From Sodalis ligni (GTDB lineage Bacteria > Pseudomonadota > Gammaproteobacteria > Enterobacterales > Enterobacteriaceae): 64,000 bases of DNA. This document shows, piece by piece, positions 61,680 through 64,000 of this stretch; within the stretch, counting starts at the first letter, position 1; the number at the start of each line of letters is the position of its first letter. The stretch is from contig NZ_CP075169.1 of assembly GCF_016865525.2 (NCBI RefSeq), positions 2,666,337-2,730,336 of the forward strand, written 5' to 3'. Made by a program: the position numbers and the translations under genes. Under the pieces are notes generated by a model that did not search any database, was not told the DNA's origin, and saw nothing but the letters and a program-made list of their open reading frames with translations.

Positions 61680-62618
61680 ATGTTTGCACTTTCTGATATC
61701 CAAGCCGCGGCGGAACGCATTGCGCCTTTCATTCGCCGCACGCCGCTGATTAAAGCCGAGGCCCTGTTTGAAAATATCACCGAAGCCGAGCTTTGGCTTA
61801 AATTGGAATGCCTGCAGCCAACGGGATCATTCAAAGTGCGCGGCGCCACCAACCGGCTGTTGGTCACGCCGGAATCGCAGTTAACCCATGGAATCGTGAC
61901 CGCGTCGGGGGGCAATCATGGATTGGCGGTGGCACGGGCGGCGGCGATGGCGAAGGTGCCGGCCAATATCTTCGTTCCCGCCACCACCGGCCGGGAAAAG
62001 CTGGACAAACTGGCGGCTTGGGGCGCGATTGTGCATGTCGTGGGCAACCTCTGGGACGAGGCCAATGTCAATGCGCTGGCCTACGCCAAGGAGCATCAGT
62101 GCGCCTATTTTCATCCTTTCGCCGATCCGGCGGTGATTGCCGGTCAGGGTACCCTGGGCCTTGAAATTCTGGAACAGCTGCCGGAGCTGGATGTGATTTT
62201 GGTGGCGATAGGCGGCGGCGGGTTGATATCCGGCATCTCGGCGGCGTTGAAAAGCCTGAAACCCTCGGTGCGTATTATCGGTATTGAACCGGAGGGTTCG
62301 CCCACCCTCTATGCCAGCCTGCAGGCGGGTGATGTCGTCAGCTTACCGGCGGTGACCACAAAAGTGGCCACCATGGCCTGCGGCCGTACCGATGCGCGAG
62401 TGTTTGAACAGGTCCGCCAAGCGGTAGATGAGGTAGTGCTGGTCTCCGATGAGGAGATGCTGGCGGCTGCGCGCTGGTTATGGTTTGAGTTCGGCCTGGC
62501 GGCGGATCTCAGCGGCGCTGCGGCGGCGGCGGCGCTGCGTTCAGGCAGGGTTCGTCTCGCCGCCGGCGCCAAGGCCTGCGCCCTGGTGTGCGGCGCGGGC
62601 AAAGACGCGCTGGTTTAG
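61680..62618 (+). CDS. PLP-dependent threonine/serine dehydratase-family enzyme
   Basis: A 312-residue fold-type II PLP enzyme: Lys in LQPTGSFKVRGATNRLL, SGGNHGLAVARAAAM, the glycine loop VAIGGGGLISGISAAL and ACGRTDARVFEQVRQAVDE. It lacks the C-terminal ACT domain of IlvA, so it is a catabolic or serine/hydroxy-amino-acid type. A LacI-type operator identical to that of the sugar locus precedes it, an unexpected pairing. Convergent, with a 4-bp overlap of the aminotransferase end. Confidence 0.9.
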   Translation: MFALSDIQAAAERIAPFIRRTPLIKAEALFENITEAELWLKLECLQPTGSFKVRGATNRLLVTPESQLTHGIVTASGGNHGLAVARAAAMAKVPANIFVPATTGREKLDKLAAWGAIVHVVGNLWDEANVNALAYAKEHQCAYFHPFADPAVIAGQGTLGLEILEQLPELDVILVAIGGGGLISGISAALKSLKPSVRIIGIEPEGSPTLYASLQAGDVVSLPAVTTKVATMACGRTDARVFEQVRQAVDEVVLVSDEEMLAAARWLWFEFGLAADLSGAAAAAALRSGRVRLAAGAKACALVCGAGKDALV

Positions 62619-63868
62619 CCGGTAACGGCCCGGTTGTGGCACCGGCCGCCGGCGGCCAAAAAGGTCCGGAAACGCTCCACTCCCAGCTCGAGCCTATCCA
62701 GCGAGCTGGCAAAGCACCAGCGAATACAGCCTTCGCCGGCGGGACCGAAAGCGCTGCCCGGCGCCAGCCCCAAACCGGCCTCGGCCACCAGCGCCTTACA
62801 CAGCGCGAGGCTGTCCTTGAGACCTTCCACCCGGAAAAACAGGTACATGGCGCCTTCCGGCAGGGGCGTTTCGATCCCCGGCAGTTCCCGCAGTTTACCA
62901 TACAGAAAATCCCGTGACGCCTGGAAGCGCGCCACTGTATCACGCAGTGCGCTTTCCCCCTGGTTGACCGCCACTACCCCCGCCTTCTGAATAAATCCCG
63001 GTGCGCAACTGCTGTTATATTCAATCAATTTCCCCAGTTCATGAATCAGCGCGTCCGGGGCCACTATCCATCCCAGCCGCCAGCCGGTCATCATCCAGCT
63101 TTTGGAGAAGCTGTTAATGACCACCAGCCGGTCTTCGGCATCGGCGATGTCCAGAAAAGAGGGCGCGCACCGGTCCGGCAAACCGTTAAACAGAATGCGG
63201 CCGTATACCTCGTCGGACACTATCCAAATGCCGTATTTCCGGCAATGCGCAAGCACGATTTTTTGCTGGGAGGCGGGCATCACCCAGCCGCTGGGATTAT
63301 TCGGCGAGTTGATCACCAGCGCTCGACAGTCCGGCGTCAGAGCCGTCAGCAGGATATCGGTATCAAGGTGCCAGCGGGAAATGCCGTCCGCGTCATGGCA
63401 TAGCGCCAGCGGCACTTCTTCCACCCGCGCGCCGAGAATTTTCGGGATCTCCACCAGGTTCGGCCATACCGGCGTCACCACCACTACCCGATCACCGGGA
63501 TTATACAGCGACTGTGCCGCCAGCATCAGCGCTGAAACGCCGGAAGAGGTGACGGCTATTCGGCTGTCGGCCACCGGCCGGTGCCAGGAGGAAAGGTAGC
63601 GCGACAGCGCTTCCCGCAGCGCCGGCTCACCCAGATTCGGGGTATAGAAGGTATCTCCCGCCGCCAGGGACGCCTGTGCGGCGGCGCAGATAAAGTCCGG
63701 CGTCGGGCGGTCCGGCTCGCCGAACCAGAACGGCAGAATATCGCTTCTGCCGATACCGGCATTGGCCACCTCGCGAATGGAGGAGAAGCGCAAATCCCGT
63801 ACGCTGTCCCTGGCCTGCGGAGCGCTGCGGGCATCACGGGACGGCAGAATGTCTTTTTGCCTGGACAT
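62615..63868 (-). CDS. PLP-dependent class I/II aminotransferase
   Basis: A 417-residue fold-type I aminotransferase: LPFWFGEPDRPTPDFI, YTPNLGEPALREALSRYL, VINSPNNPSGWVMP, SDEVYGRILFNGL and the PLP-Lys in VINSFSKSWMMTGWRLGWIV. Typical of aspartate/aromatic/branched-chain class I enzymes of the AspC/PatA group. It opens toward the right edge and may form a functional pair with the dehydratase it faces. Confidence 0.93.
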   Translation of the reverse strand: MSRQKDILPSRDARSAPQARDSVRDLRFSSIREVANAGIGRSDILPFWFGEPDRPTPDFICAAAQASLAAGDTFYTPNLGEPALREALSRYLSSWHRPVADSRIAVTSSGVSALMLAAQSLYNPGDRVVVVTPVWPNLVEIPKILGARVEEVPLALCHDADGISRWHLDTDILLTALTPDCRALVINSPNNPSGWVMPASQQKIVLAHCRKYGIWIVSDEVYGRILFNGLPDRCAPSFLDIADAEDRLVVINSFSKSWMMTGWRLGWIVAPDALIHELGKLIEYNSSCAPGFIQKAGVVAVNQGESALRDTVARFQASRDFLYGKLRELPGIETPLPEGAMYLFFRVEGLKDSLALCKALVAEAGLGLAPGSAFGPAGEGCIRWCFASSLDRLELGVERFRTFLAAGGRCHNRAVTG

Positions 63869-63955
63869 AAATTTGCCTTGTACATGGGAAAACAGCGGAG
63901 AGTGATCGGTGTCACGGGTTAAAGCAGATTATCAATGATTAGCTTAAAAATCACT

Positions 63956-64000
63956 ATGACAGTAAGCTTCAGCGCCCCTTTTGAACTCGATGACCTGTAC
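63956..64000 (+). CDS. Possible start of a gene cut by the window edge
   Basis: ATG 63956 opens fifteen codons (MTVSFSAPFELDDLY) that run off the window. No clear ribosome-binding site; too short to identify. Confidence 0.25.
   Translation, partial: MTVSFSAPFELDDLY

Overview
The window is GC-rich, densely coded DNA from a gammaproteobacterium, most likely an Enterobacterales member near Sodalis, Pectobacterium or Serratia. The evidence is a complete E. coli-like hydrogenase-2 operon order (hybO-A-B-C-D-E-F), mltB, a YncD/PqqU-type receptor beside gcd, NanE/NanK, a PAAR/type VI-type remnant and many catabolic ABC operons. Species cannot be fixed by eye. A striking feature is the number of genes broken by single-base deletions in short homopolymers. 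Either this genome is in early gene decay, as in Sodalis-like host-associated bacteria, or the assembly keeps uncorrected indels.

Region by region. 2-319: end of a class-III aminotransferase. 399-1285: frameshifted LysR regulator. 1384-9253: carbohydrate ABC importer (MalK/MalG/MalF/binding-protein type), a Gfo/Idh/MocA oxidoreductase, divergent nanE-nanK and a GntR/HutC regulator, which together look like an amino-sugar or sialic-acid-derivative locus without NanA. 9271-13515: a low-GC accessory island flanked by diverged direct repeats, holding a PAAR gene, an effector remnant, a lipoprotein remnant and small orphan genes. 13630-16175: DipZ-like thiol-disulfide conduit plus an exported MsrA.

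16479-33766 is a large hydroxyproline catabolism supercluster. Its 4-hydroxyproline arm has an aldehyde dehydrogenase, a Cys/Cys racemase-family epimerase, a three-part D-hydroxyproline dehydrogenase and a DapA-family deaminase. Its 3-hydroxyproline arm has an aconitase-X dehydratase, a Ser/Cys racemase-family protein and a pyrroline-2-carboxylate reductase-like enzyme. It carries its own polar-amino-acid ABC importer, an AraC and a FadR-type GntR regulator, and three shared GTATACGAAA sites. Three of the genes for the 4-hydroxyproline arm (aldehyde dehydrogenase, epimerase, oxidase beta) and the ABC binding protein are frameshifted. A decayed AT-rich locus (23333-24297) interrupts the cluster.

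34061-36313: ROK kinase with a locally scrambled ATP loop, and an Rpn-family nuclease. 36411-43174: hydrogenase-2 operon, with hybE carrying a remarkable 264-bp array of eleven 24-bp repeats and with no hybG next to hybF. 43906-50643: mltB, then the PQQ receptor gene pqqU beside the PQQ-dependent glucose dehydrogenase gene gcd. 50700-50774: tRNA with anticodon TTG and an unusual C33. 51118-54920: DASS transporter, frameshifted fumarase-superfamily lyase and GntR regulator with palindromic operators. 55050-62618: a LacI-controlled sugar locus (SDR, RbsB/C/A-type ABC, lactonase-like amidohydrolase, Ser/Thr dehydratase) tied together by TAATCGATTA operators. 62615-63868: class I/II aminotransferase.
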